Assembly: GCF_963975415.1 (NCBI RefSeq)
Contig: NZ_CAXBGN010000001.1
Span: 62,001-126,000 of the forward strand
DNA: 64,000 nucleotides
Source of the DNA: Kriegella sp963975415
Lineage (GTDB): Bacteria > Bacteroidota > Bacteroidia > Flavobacteriales > Flavobacteriaceae
Reading direction: 5' to 3'
In this document: positions 18,137 to 27,800 of the stretch, in pieces
Numbering within the stretch: the first letter of the stretch is position 1
Layout of the letters: each line of letters begins with the position of its first letter
Notes under the pieces: model-generated
Databases searched by the model: none
Told to the model about the DNA's origin: nothing
The model's input: only the letters and a program-made list of their open reading frames with translations
Position numbers and translations under genes: made by a program

Positions 18137-18616
18137 ATGCAAGTAGTAGCAACTTTCTTAAAAGATTTCAGACCCATTTTAAAAAAATGGATAGCTGTAC
18201 TTATGGGAATATGTTATTTGACCACCCCGCTACACCAACAAATTGGTACTGTACTTCATTCCGTTTCACATTTTTTTGAAATGCCCGGTCATGTTATGTC
18301 ACATGACTCCTTTGTAGACCATGACTCTTTTAAGGAACATCTACATATAGAACATGAAATTGGGGTGAACGACCACGAACATGGGATTTTAGATTTCTTT
18401 GATTCCATTTTTAAGGCTTCGAATGATGAAGATGATTCCAAAGATGCGTTCATAACCAAAATAAAAATAGATAAGCATTTTGTGGTAACCAAAAACTTGG
18501 TTCAAAGTCACTTGGTCTTGAATCAAAGCAACCATTTTAGTGAAATAGTCTGTAAATACAGTGATGGCTATTCCCATGAATTGTACGACCCTCCCAGATA
18601 CGACTTCCAGGGTTAA
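18137..18616 (+). CDS. Small His/Asp-rich protein with one membrane segment
   Basis: A 159-residue protein starting 14 bases after the NRPS stop. One hydrophobic segment near residues 16-34 is followed by a stretch rich in His, Asp and Glu (about 40-85, with HLHIEHE and DHEHG), which could bind divalent metals outside the cytoplasm. It ends with PPRYDFQG; a similar Pro-Pro-Arg ending occurs in the small protein before the CzcA gene at 24445. I do not recognise a named family. Its place between the NRPS and the TonB receptor suggests a part in metal or metallophore handling. Confidence 0.75.
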   Translation: MQVVATFLKDFRPILKKWIAVLMGICYLTTPLHQQIGTVLHSVSHFFEMPGHVMSHDSFVDHDSFKEHLHIEHEIGVNDHEHGILDFFDSIFKASNDEDDSKDAFITKIKIDKHFVVTKNLVQSHLVLNQSNHFSEIVCKYSDGYSHELYDPPRYDFQG

Positions 18617-18630
18617 GTTTTCATTCCATT

Positions 18631-18651
18631 GCTTTGGTATTCTGCCAAAGC
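18631..18651 (+). promoter_or_regulatory. Inverted repeat upstream of the TonB receptor
   Basis: GCTTTGG and CCAAAGC form a perfect 7-base stem around a 7-base loop, 15 bases after the stop of the His-rich gene and 110 bases before the receptor start. No T-run follows. It may be an mRNA processing or stabilising hairpin, or an operator. Confidence 0.35.
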
Positions 18652-18761
18652 GAAGATTTACCTATCGCGATTTCCATAATTCATGTTCCCATTCAATCTG
18701 TCTTCCTCAGAGGATGCCATTATTTGATGTGGGTAATAACAAATCATCTAAAATTTATAGT

Positions 18762-20993
18762 ATGAAACAACTTATCATATTTTTTGCATTTTTTATTGTG
18801 AGTCATTGGTTGAGCGCCCATGAACTCAATGGCACTATAGTATCTGAAGACAACATCCCTTTAGAGGGGGTCGGGGTATATAACAAGACAACGGGGGGAT
18901 ATACCTATTCAAATGTTTCGGGTTATTTTGAGCTTGACGATATTTCTATAGGCGATATCGTGTTTTTTTACAGTTTGGGGTATTCGAACTATCAATTAAC
19001 CATTGAAGAAAAACACCTCGATAGCACTATCAAAATAGCCCTTAAAGAATCGGTCGTTTCACTGGAACAGGTCGTGTTGGTTTCAAAAGTAAACGCACTG
19101 AGCACCTTTGTAAATGTCGATGTCAAGGCCAATCCCATAAAATCATCACAAGAAATACTACGAAAAGTACCCGGACTAATCATTGGCCAACATGCAGGCG
19201 GTGGAAAAGCGGAGCAGATTTTTTTAAGAGGTTTCGATATTGACCATGGCACCGATATCGCCATAAATGTTGATGGGCTTCCTGTAAATATGGTTTCTCA
19301 TGCACATGGCCAAGGCTATTCGGATATGCATTTTATAATACCGGAAACCATTGACAATATTGATTTTGGAAAAGGTCCGTATTACGCAGATAAAGGAAAT
19401 TTTAATACGGCGGGTTATATCGATTTAAAGACCAAAAAGAATATCAAGAACAATTCCATTGCAGTGGAAGCCGGTCAGTTCAATACATTAAGGGCACTGA
19501 GTATGTTCAAAATCGTGGAGGATGATTTCAACAATGCCTATATCGCTTCGGAAATGGTGCTGACCGATGGTTTTTTTGATTCTCCCCAAAGTTTTAATCG
19601 TTTCAATATCATGGGGCGCTACAATTACAATAATCGAAAAGACCAAGATTTGAGTTTAAGCATTTCGCACTTTCAAAGTAAATGGGATGCTTCGGGTCAA
19701 ATACCACAACGTGCCGTCGATCAAGGGTTAATAGGTAGATTCGGGGCTATAGACGATACCGAGGGCGGACATACAAGTCGTTCAAACCTGTGGGTCAACC
19801 ATAGCAAACAACTCGATGAGCATTCCCGCTTAAAATCAAAGGCCTACGTCTCAAAATATGATTTTGAACTGTTTTCAAACTTTACATTCTTTTTAGAGGA
19901 CCCTGTCAACGGGGACCAAATAAGACAATTTGAAGATCGAACCATAATAGGCGCAGAAACAGCTTATGAACGTTCGTTTCATGTTGGTGATCATGATACC
20001 CAGTTTAAGTATGAATCCGGTATTGGTTTTCGATACGACGATGTTAATGATGTAGAGCTGTCAAGAACATTGAACAGAAAAACAACCTTAGAGCAATTGG
20101 CTTTTGGTGATGTTGACGAATTGAACACATACGGATTTATCAATGCGACTTATAAGAAAAATAACTGGACAATAAACCCGGGCCTCCGATTGGATTATTT
20201 CAAATTTGATTATGATAATTTTCTATCCGAGACCTATGACCATAAGAGTGAAGATAAGCTGTTTTTAGGCCCCAAATTGAACGTGTTATTTGCTGCATCG
20301 AAGAACCTTCAACTGTTTGCCAAGAGCGGCATAGGCTTTCACTCAAACGACAGCAGGGTGGTGACGGCTAATAATGGCAAAGAGATTCTCCCGGCGGCTT
20401 ATGGTGCCGATTTGGGAGCCATTGTAAAACCGGCTGAACGTGTCGTGGTAAATGCGGCATTGTGGAGTCTTTTCCTAGATCAGGAATTTGTATATGTGGG
20501 CGACGCAGGTATAGTAGAACCCAGTGGTAAAACAAAAAGATACGGTGCGGACTTTGGTCTTAGATATCAGCTTAACGACTGGCTGTATTTTAATGGGGAT
20601 GTTAATTATACGTTTGCTAGAAGTACCGATGAACCTGACGGTGAGGATTATATCCCATTGTCCCCCGACCTGACTTCCTCTGGGGGATTCTCCTTTAGGG
20701 ATGTAGGAAACTTTTCAGGTGGCTTGAACTATCGTTTTATAGGGGATCGCCCAGCCAATGAAGATGACTCTATTGTGGCCGAAGGTTATTTCGTAACTGA
20801 TTTCAACCTCAATTATTCCATAAAAAATTGGACCTTGGGAATTATCGTCGAGAATTTGTTCGATACCGAATGGAATGAAACGCAATTTGCTACCGAAAGT
20901 AGACTGTTTAACGAGTCGGCTCCTGTAGAAGAAATACACTTTACACCAGGAAGCCCATTTTATGCCCGAGCTAAAATTTCTGTTGTTTTTTAA
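18762..20993 (+). CDS. TonB-dependent receptor, candidate metallophore/metal receptor
   Basis: A 743-residue protein from the ATG at 18762, chosen because a signal peptide (about 1-19) begins there; a longer frame upstream lacks one. A carboxypeptidase-like (CarbopepD) domain covers about 22-98, then a plug (SSQEILRKVPG, FLRGFDIDHGTD) and a beta-barrel ending in Phe (KISVVF). The plug has a His-rich stretch (SHAHGQGY, H180 and H182; D161-H162). It lacks the SusC signature and no SusD follows, so it belongs to the small-ligand or metal receptor type. It ends the rightward NRPS operon, which makes it the likely importer of the NRPS product with its metal. Confidence 0.88.
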   Translation: MKQLIIFFAFFIVSHWLSAHELNGTIVSEDNIPLEGVGVYNKTTGGYTYSNVSGYFELDDISIGDIVFFYSLGYSNYQLTIEEKHLDSTIKIALKESVVSLEQVVLVSKVNALSTFVNVDVKANPIKSSQEILRKVPGLIIGQHAGGGKAEQIFLRGFDIDHGTDIAINVDGLPVNMVSHAHGQGYSDMHFIIPETIDNIDFGKGPYYADKGNFNTAGYIDLKTKKNIKNNSIAVEAGQFNTLRALSMFKIVEDDFNNAYIASEMVLTDGFFDSPQSFNRFNIMGRYNYNNRKDQDLSLSISHFQSKWDASGQIPQRAVDQGLIGRFGAIDDTEGGHTSRSNLWVNHSKQLDEHSRLKSKAYVSKYDFELFSNFTFFLEDPVNGDQIRQFEDRTIIGAETAYERSFHVGDHDTQFKYESGIGFRYDDVNDVELSRTLNRKTTLEQLAFGDVDELNTYGFINATYKKNNWTINPGLRLDYFKFDYDNFLSETYDHKSEDKLFLGPKLNVLFAASKNLQLFAKSGIGFHSNDSRVVTANNGKEILPAAYGADLGAIVKPAERVVVNAALWSLFLDQEFVYVGDAGIVEPSGKTKRYGADFGLRYQLNDWLYFNGDVNYTFARSTDEPDGEDYIPLSPDLTSSGGFSFRDVGNFSGGLNYRFIGDRPANEDDSIVAEGYFVTDFNLNYSIKNWTLGIIVENLFDTEWNETQFATESRLFNESAPVEEIHFTPGSPFYARAKISVVF

Positions 20994-21090
20994 CGATTTT
21001 AATGTGGGTTTCAGCGTAAAGAGCAATCTTAAAATACTAAAACAATAGGCTTTACGTTTAGCCGAGTATAACCCTAAATATAAATCGAAC

Positions 21091-21897
21091 ATGAACCGAA
21101 TTACTAGAATGAACAAAAGTTTTATCCTCTTTGGTATACTCGGCCTCTTTTTGGTGAGCTGTACTGATGATGAAAAAAGTATCAATAGTGATGAAGAACT
21201 TACACAAAGTGATTTAAAGATCATTTTGGAAACAGATGATATTTCAGGTATTGCAGATAGCGTAATCTCTGAATTATATATGAATAATGGAAGTAGCGCC
21301 AAATCAGCTAAATCGGCTAAATTATCCGATTGTTATGAGGCAACTTATAGCGATACCGGATTCTCGGCCACGTTCAATAATTGTGTTCTGAATGGAACAG
21401 AGAACGTAAATGGTACCCTAACTGTTGTTTATGGCATTGGTGAGGAGTCTACAGCATATACCGCAACGTATAATGATTTTTATGTAGGAGACATCAAGAT
21501 TAACGGTTCTAGAAGCTTTGTAATGGACGCAAGCTCTGAGGAAAATTCTTTTGTTTTTACCGTGACTAGTGATATGACAGTCGTTCTGGGTGATGAGTCC
21601 ATTATTGTCGAAAACGGAATTAAAACGGTTGGTTTTACCTTTGGAGACAGTTTAGAAACAAGTATCTTCAGTATTGACGGCAATTGGACCTTAAAAGTTG
21701 AAGGAGATACCTATAAAGTCGCTGTAGGTACAATTTTAGAAGGTAATTTAAGCTGTAGCTATCTAACTAGTGGGCAAATGAGTGTTGATAAAAATGGTTT
21801 GATGGTCATGGTTGGTTTTGGTGATGGAAGTTGTGATGATATGGCTACAATTACGTATCCGAATGGCGCCACTGAAGATATCTCTTTAAAAGATTAG
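21091..21897 (+). CDS. Lipoprotein of unknown function
   Basis: A 268-residue protein with a signal peptide and lipobox (LFLVSCTDD). It has a short SAKSAKSAK repeat, and the rest looks like beta-strands with three spaced cysteines, as in small secreted beta-sandwich proteins. I recognise no family. ATG at 21109 is an alternative start. It stands alone, 98 bases after the TonB receptor, and ends in a strong terminator. Confidence 0.75.
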   Translation: MNRITRMNKSFILFGILGLFLVSCTDDEKSINSDEELTQSDLKIILETDDISGIADSVISELYMNNGSSAKSAKSAKLSDCYEATYSDTGFSATFNNCVLNGTENVNGTLTVVYGIGEESTAYTATYNDFYVGDIKINGSRSFVMDASSEENSFVFTVTSDMTVVLGDESIIVENGIKTVGFTFGDSLETSIFSIDGNWTLKVEGDTYKVAVGTILEGNLSCSYLTSGQMSVDKNGLMVMVGFGDGSCDDMATITYPNGATEDISLKD

Positions 21898-21922
21898 AAC
21901 TACACATCAGTTTTCTATAAAT

Positions 21923-21957
21923 AACGCCCCTATCTTCGGATAGGGGCGTTTTTGTTT
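21923..21957 (+). terminator. Rho-independent terminator
   Basis: A 12-base perfect stem (AACGCCCCTATC at 21923-21934 with its complement at 21939-21950), a TTCG tetraloop and a T-rich tail. It ends the lipoprotein gene. Confidence 0.9.
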
Positions 21958-21990
21958 TCAAATTTATTGTAGTAACTTTTAATTGAAAAA

Positions 21991-22698
21991 GTGCTTGATT
22001 TGATTAGAATTGTCACAATAATATTGGTTTCTTTTTCGATGGGAAGTGGCTTATGTCAAGTCAATTATATGGCCCAAAGGGAAGTTATGGTACAATCACA
22101 ACTTATAAATAGGGATATATCTGATACGGCCACCTTAGCGGCTATGCGCAAAGTGCTAAGACACGAATTTGTTCCAGAAAACATTCGCGATATGGCCTAT
22201 GCCGATAGGGCACTTTCCATAGGCTTTGATCAAACTATTTCACAACCTTATATGGTTGCGGCAATGACACAGGAGTTAAAGCTAAAACCCGGCTCCAAGG
22301 TCTTAGAAATAGGTACCGGTTCGGGATATCAAGCAGCCGTACTGGCCGAGATTACCGATTCGATATATACCATTGAAATAGTGGAAAGTCTCGGGAAACT
22401 GGCAAAAGAGCGATTAAAAAGGCTGGGTTACGATGCTGTTTTGGTAAAATTAGGGGACGGTTATCATGGATGGCCCGAAAAGGCTCCCTTCGATGCCATT
22501 GTTGTAACGGCAGGTGCAGAAACCATACCACTTCCCTTGGTGGAACAGCTAAAGGAAGGTGGCCGTATGATTATTCCAATAGGGCCTCATAACGGAGTGA
22601 GACAGCTAATAAGGGTGGTGAAAAGAAATGGAAAAATCAAAACAAAAGAAATGATGGCGGTGCGCTTCGTGCCTTTTACCCGAATAAAGGAACACTAA
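21991..22698 (+). CDS. pcm: Protein-L-isoaspartate O-methyltransferase, exported form
   Basis: A 235-residue protein with the family hallmarks: DRALSIGFDQTISQPYMVA, the SAM motif VLEIGTGSGYQAAVLA and GDGYHGWPEKAPFDAI. The enzyme methylates isoaspartyl residues in aged proteins to start their repair. The start appears to be GTG, and the first about 22 residues form a hydrophobic signal-like segment ending near SGLCQ, so this copy may act in the periplasm. It is a single gene, separated from its neighbours by a terminator upstream and a convergent gene downstream. Confidence 0.9.
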   Translation: MLDLIRIVTIILVSFSMGSGLCQVNYMAQREVMVQSQLINRDISDTATLAAMRKVLRHEFVPENIRDMAYADRALSIGFDQTISQPYMVAAMTQELKLKPGSKVLEIGTGSGYQAAVLAEITDSIYTIEIVESLGKLAKERLKRLGYDAVLVKLGDGYHGWPEKAPFDAIVVTAGAETIPLPLVEQLKEGGRMIIPIGPHNGVRQLIRVVKRNGKIKTKEMMAVRFVPFTRIKEH

Positions 22699-22791
22699 TT
22701 CAGCATATAAAATAGATCCCTATTTCTGAATTACAGCGCCTTTCCTATCTCGCAAATCGTCCGTTGTGAGCCTTACCTACTGGAGAAACCG

Positions 22792-24249
22792 TTATAATGT
22801 CTTTAAATATTCAAGAAGTGCTTTACGTTCGCTATCGTTAAGATCATCTCCAAATGTATGTCCTCCATTTCCATACCCTTTTAAAGAGGTGTCATAGGTG
22901 GTTATCCCCGACTTAGTGGTTTCGACAGTGTAGTTCCAGCCTAATTTCGTTTGATCATAATCGCTGCTATCAAAGGTTCTACGCCATAAAGCGGGCCTTT
23001 GTTCACTATTTAAGACCTCTTCCAAGGTAGGTACGGAGCCATTATGAAAATAGGGTGCCGTAGCCCATATACCATCAAGTGGAGGGGCAACATAACCGCC
23101 ATCTGCAATAATTTCCAAGGCATTTTCATCGGTACCGAACCAACCTGTGTTAAACCAATCGAGAAAATTATTGTTTACCGGCGAAGGTGTTGTATAGTGG
23201 TTGGAAAGCTCAGGGTCTGTACCTATGGTTTTTAAAGAGACCATATAATTCGGATAGGTCGGATTTGAGCCATAAGTACCATGGCAACTGGCACAATTTT
23301 CCTCGAAAATCACCTTACCCTGATTACTTAAGTCGGTGTCGATTTCAAAAGGATACTGTGGTGCTTCCAAATTATTGATGTAAGCCAGTACGTCTACCAT
23401 TTTCTCATCAAGTTCTTCAGCCTTATCCTTGTTTAAAAGGGTCAACAAACTAGCGCCTATAAACGATTTGCAAAAATCAGACCTTCCTATGGCATGATAG
23501 AACATGGCGTTTTTCTTCTTCAGCAACCACCATGCGGGAACGTCGGTAGGTATTACTTCGTCATCAACATCAATAAGAGGTGCATCGCTCCATTCTAAGG
23601 TGTTCTTGTCGCGATGGGCAACAAGTACTTGTGTGATTTTATCCGCAGGGTTGACTCCTATGGTTTCAGTAATAGTTTTAGGACCAATAGCTACGATACT
23701 TTTTCTAAATTGGTCATAAGCCAACCACTCTTCACTGTTTTGTCCGCCATATAGAAATGAAATGGCTGTGTTTAGCAGTCCGATATCGTCTGCTCTATTC
23801 ATGGTAAAATCGGCAGCGTGGTTTCCCAACCCAACGATAAGGTCATCGTTAATTTTTCCGGCATGGCATTGAAGACAATTTGGCGCTACCACTCGAACCC
23901 CATTGTTGGCATTTACCGCTGTGTAGTCATAGGAGATAACGGCATTGTCTCCTGTTCGTTCAAGTTCGTTTGAATTGTCGGCTCCAAAACCCCTGAGAAA
24001 AGCGTCATACGGAATGCCGGAACTCATATAATCTCCCGAAATCAAATAGTCATATCCGATACTGGGGTTGCCCGACCGTTGCGTATATTCCGGTAACTTT
24101 TCAACTTCAATGACTTCTTGACCTGGTTGCTCAATAGCGGGTTCATCGGGTTCAGGAATATTCACATATTCTTCTAGATTATCATTGGAACAAGAGCAAT
24201 AGATAACAAATAAGGCAAGGGCAAGTGGTGTAAATTTTTTCTTTTTCAA
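22792..24249 (-). CDS. Two-haem c-type cytochrome lipoprotein, peroxidase/oxidase-like
   Basis: Two haem c motifs are visible: CLQCH in the first half and CASCH in the second. The C-terminal part (PPLDGIWATAPYFHNGSVPTL) is typical of cytochrome c peroxidase/MauG-related and RoxA-like proteins. The mature start is uncertain: no ATG precedes the signal peptide closely, and a TTG at 24249 gives a Lys-rich start, a hydrophobic core and the ending YCSCS, a possible lipobox. The frame is open to 24420. About 485 residues with the TTG start. It probably faces the periplasm and accepts or passes electrons; the substrate is unknown. Confidence 0.8.
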   Translation of the reverse strand: MKKKKFTPLALALFVIYCSCSNDNLEEYVNIPEPDEPAIEQPGQEVIEVEKLPEYTQRSGNPSIGYDYLISGDYMSSGIPYDAFLRGFGADNSNELERTGDNAVISYDYTAVNANNGVRVVAPNCLQCHAGKINDDLIVGLGNHAADFTMNRADDIGLLNTAISFLYGGQNSEEWLAYDQFRKSIVAIGPKTITETIGVNPADKITQVLVAHRDKNTLEWSDAPLIDVDDEVIPTDVPAWWLLKKKNAMFYHAIGRSDFCKSFIGASLLTLLNKDKAEELDEKMVDVLAYINNLEAPQYPFEIDTDLSNQGKVIFEENCASCHGTYGSNPTYPNYMVSLKTIGTDPELSNHYTTPSPVNNNFLDWFNTGWFGTDENALEIIADGGYVAPPLDGIWATAPYFHNGSVPTLEEVLNSEQRPALWRRTFDSSDYDQTKLGWNYTVETTKSGITTYDTSLKGYGNGGHTFGDDLNDSERKALLEYLKTL

Positions 24250-24335
24250 AATATAATATTTAAAAGGAAAACAGTGATTTGGGGCCGTTTTTAAACATAA
24301 AAATATAAATAATAACAAGGAAGTATAGCTATATT

Positions 24336-24350
24336 CCCACATACGGTGGG
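24336..24350. promoter_or_regulatory. Small inverted repeat in a divergent promoter region
   Basis: CCCAC and GTGGG flank a 5-base centre between the divergent cytochrome and metal efflux genes. The arms are short and no T-run makes it a terminator for either gene; it could be an operator. Confidence 0.2.
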
Positions 24351-24444
24351 TTTTATCGATAAAGAGTATCGTACAAATCAGCTTAATCCATACATGCCCT
24401 ACTTTGCAATACTGTTGCATTCAATAATTCATATATTTACGCTA

Positions 24445-24756
24445 ATGAAATTTACAGCCGTCATATTGGCATTTTATATTTTGACGCTTAACCTTACTCC
24501 CTGTGAGGATGGAAGTGTCAAAGAAGGTGTAGTACATGATGAAATGGTTCAAAGCGTAGATGATCATCATGGTCAGGGAAATCTTGATTTGTGCTCACCC
24601 TTTTGTATATGCCACTGTTGCCATTTACACGCTACCTATTTCAGCCCTGCTGACATTTATTTGGTTTCCAATACCATAACAACAAAGGTTTTTCTTCATT
24701 TTGACAGTTTGGGAAAAGATATTCCCAACACTATTTTACAACCTCCTAGGGCCTAG
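24445..24756 (+). CDS. Small Cys/His-rich secreted protein ahead of the efflux operon
   Basis: A 103-residue protein from the ATG at 24445, where a signal peptide begins (MKFTAVILAFYILTLNL). It has DDHHGQG and a Cys/His cluster (CSPFCICHCCHLH, near the middle) that could bind soft metals, and ends in QPPRA. Small proteins of this kind (DUF6660-like) often precede CzcA operons in Bacteroidota. It starts the metal export operon, 120 bases before the RND gene. Confidence 0.75.
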   Translation: MKFTAVILAFYILTLNLTPCEDGSVKEGVVHDEMVQSVDDHHGQGNLDLCSPFCICHCCHLHATYFSPADIYLVSNTITTKVFLHFDSLGKDIPNTILQPPRA

Positions 24757-24876
24757 CTTATACTTCATAGGGATAATTGTATCCTATTTTGACCCTACTT
24801 AAGGTCAATTGTAATTTCGAGCAATTTCATTTATGGAAATTGTATCGGAAAGTTGTATAACACTAATCCATTTTTA

Positions 24877-27800
24877 ATGATAAACAAACTCATTGATTTT
24901 TCGATCAATAACAAGTTTATAATTGGCTTGTTTACATTGGTACTGGTGGGAGGCGGTATTTACAGTATGACACAGGTTCCAATTGATGCTGTGCCCGATA
25001 TCACCAATAATCAGGTACAGGTCATTACACAATCCTCCAGTTTAGGTACTGAAGATATTGAACAATTCGTAACCTACCCCGTTGAATTGGCTTTAGGGAA
25101 TTTACCCAATGTTCAAGAAATTCGCTCTATATCCCGTTTCGGATTATCTGTGGTGACTATAGTCTTTGATGATAAGATGGGCACCTATCTGCCCCGCCAG
25201 CTGGTTGCCGAAAAACTGCCTGAAATTCAAGCGAAAATTCCTAAAGGTTTTGGAAAGCCGGCGATGGGACCCATTTCAACAGGACTAGGGGAGATTTTCC
25301 AATACACACTTGATGTAGATGAGGGATATGAAGGTGACTATTCGACCACTGAACTACGTACGATGCAAGATTGGATCGTACATCGGCAAATGGCAATGGT
25401 GCCAGGGGTAATAGAGGTCAATGCCTTTGGGGGCAACATAAAGCAGTATGAAGTTGCAGTTGATCCAGACGAGCTTCGCTCAATTGGCATAACGATTTCC
25501 GATGTGTTTTCTGCTCTGGAAAAAAACAATCAGAATTCAGGGGGTGCCTATATTGAACGCAATCACCAGGCCAACTTTATTCGAGGTGAAGGTCTTGCCC
25601 GAACAGTCAGTGATATAGAGAATATGGTGGTTAAGACTATAAATGGCATTCCAGTAAGGGTAAAGAATATCGGCCAAGTAAAAATGGGAAGCGCAGTGCG
25701 CTATGGAGCTTTGACCAAAGATGGAAAAGGAGAAGCCGTCGGTGGCATGATTTTAATGTTGAAAGGAGCCAATTCTAATAAAGTAATCGAAAATGTCACT
25801 CAACGCATGCAACAAATTCAGGAGTCACTTCCCGATGGAGTTCGAATACAACCCTTTCTTGATAGGAGCTCCCTTATCGCCAAAACCACGGCAACGGTGA
25901 CAGGTAATCTCTTGGAAGGTGGTTTGATCGTCATTTTTATTCTGGTATTACTCTTGGGCAATTGGAGAGGTGGTCTCATAGTCGCTTCAACAATTCCTTT
26001 GTCCCTTTTGTTCGCTTTTATCTTGATGAACATATTTGATGTTTGGGCAAACTTGATGAGTTTGGGAGCTATTGACTTTGGTATTATTGTCGATGGGGCC
26101 GTTATAATTGTGGAGAGCACAGTGTTTCTGATGACTTCTTATTTACCTAAAAATCAAAAAGATAATGTTGAAAAACGTGATAAAATTGTAGCCAAATCTT
26201 CGAAAAAAATGATGAATACGGCTTTCTTTGGACAACTTATCATTTTAATCGTTTTTCTACCAATACTGGTTTTGGAAGGTGTAGAGGGAAAAATGTTTCA
26301 GCCCATGGCACTTACCTTCATATTTGCGATGATTGGTGCCATGCTGCTATGTTTGACCTATGTGCCAATGATTTCGGCTTTGTTTCTAAAGGGGGGCACA
26401 TCTAAAAATAAAACCTATGGAGACCGATTCGTTCTGTGGGTTGAAAGTAAGTACGAGCCCTTATTGATTAAATCGCTGGGTAAGACTAAGCGTATAGTCG
26501 GTACCGCATTGTTACTCTTTTCCATATCCTTAATTACTTTTATGGGAATGGGCGGCGAGTTTATTCCGCAGTTGGATGAGGGTGACATTGCTTTCCATGC
26601 TATTTTAAAACCAGGAAGCTCTCTTTCCGAAACGATCGCTACAACTACCAAGATAGAACGTATTATCAAGGCTGATTTTCCTGAGGTAAAAAGTGTAATC
26701 AGCCGTATTGGTGTGGCCGACGTGCCTACTGATCCAATGCCAATGGACATTGCCGATGTCTTTGTTATTTTAAAACCAAACGATCAATGGGTGTCAGCCG
26801 ACTCGAAAGACGAGTTGGTTGAAATAATGAAAAATGCGGTGAGCATTGTTCCTGGTGTAAATTTTGAATTTACCCAACCGATAGAGATGCGTTTCAATGA
26901 ACTCCTTACAGGTGTTCGCGAAGATGTCGCTATAAAGTTATTCGGAGAAGATTTAAATATACTGGCCAGTAAGGCTGCCGAGATGGGTCAACTTATTTCC
27001 ACAGTTCCCGGGGTTGCCGATATGAAAGTAGAAGCGATTGATGGCCTTCCCCAAATAACTATAAAATACGACCGTGATAAATTGGCCCAATATGGACTCG
27101 AAATCAACAGCCTTAATAATTTGGTGCAAACTGCCTATGCAGGTGGTCATGCAGGGGTGATTTTTGAAGGAGAAAAGCGTTTTGATTTGGTGGTTAGGCT
27201 TCAAGGAAAAAACCGGGAAAGTGTTGAAGACATTCAACGGTTATTTGTTAACCTACCAAATGGAGCCCATGTGCCATTACGTGAAATTGCCGATATCAAT
27301 TATGAGCCCGGTCCGATGCAAATTAGTCGTGACAATACAAACCGTAGAACGTATGTGGGTATTAATATACGTGACAGGGATGTTAAATCGGTTGTTGAAG
27401 ATATTCAATCTAAACTGGATGCCGAATTTGATTTGCCTCCGGGATATTTTATCCGATATGGAGGAGCTTTTGAGAATTTACAACGGGCTACCAGCCGTCT
27501 CCAAATGGTGGTGCCCATTGCTTTATTTTTGATTTTCATACTTATCTATTTTGCATTAAGATCCTTTCCGCAGACCCTAATGATATTCGTCGCTATTCCT
27601 ATGGCAACTATCGGCGGTATTTTTGGGCTTTGGTTACGCGATATGCCATTCAGCATATCTGCCGGCGTGGGATTCATTGTTTTGTTCGGCGTAGCAGTAC
27701 TTAATGGTTTGGTTATGATAAGCGGACTTAATGAATTGAAGGAAGAAGGCATTACAGATCTTAAAACTCGAATTATAAAGGGTGCGAAACGAAGAATACG

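Noticed and set aside
21015..21062. Long-loop stem-loop after the TonB receptor (CGTAAAG/CTTTACG)
   Set aside because: The loop is about 30 bases and there is no T-run; too weak to call a terminator.
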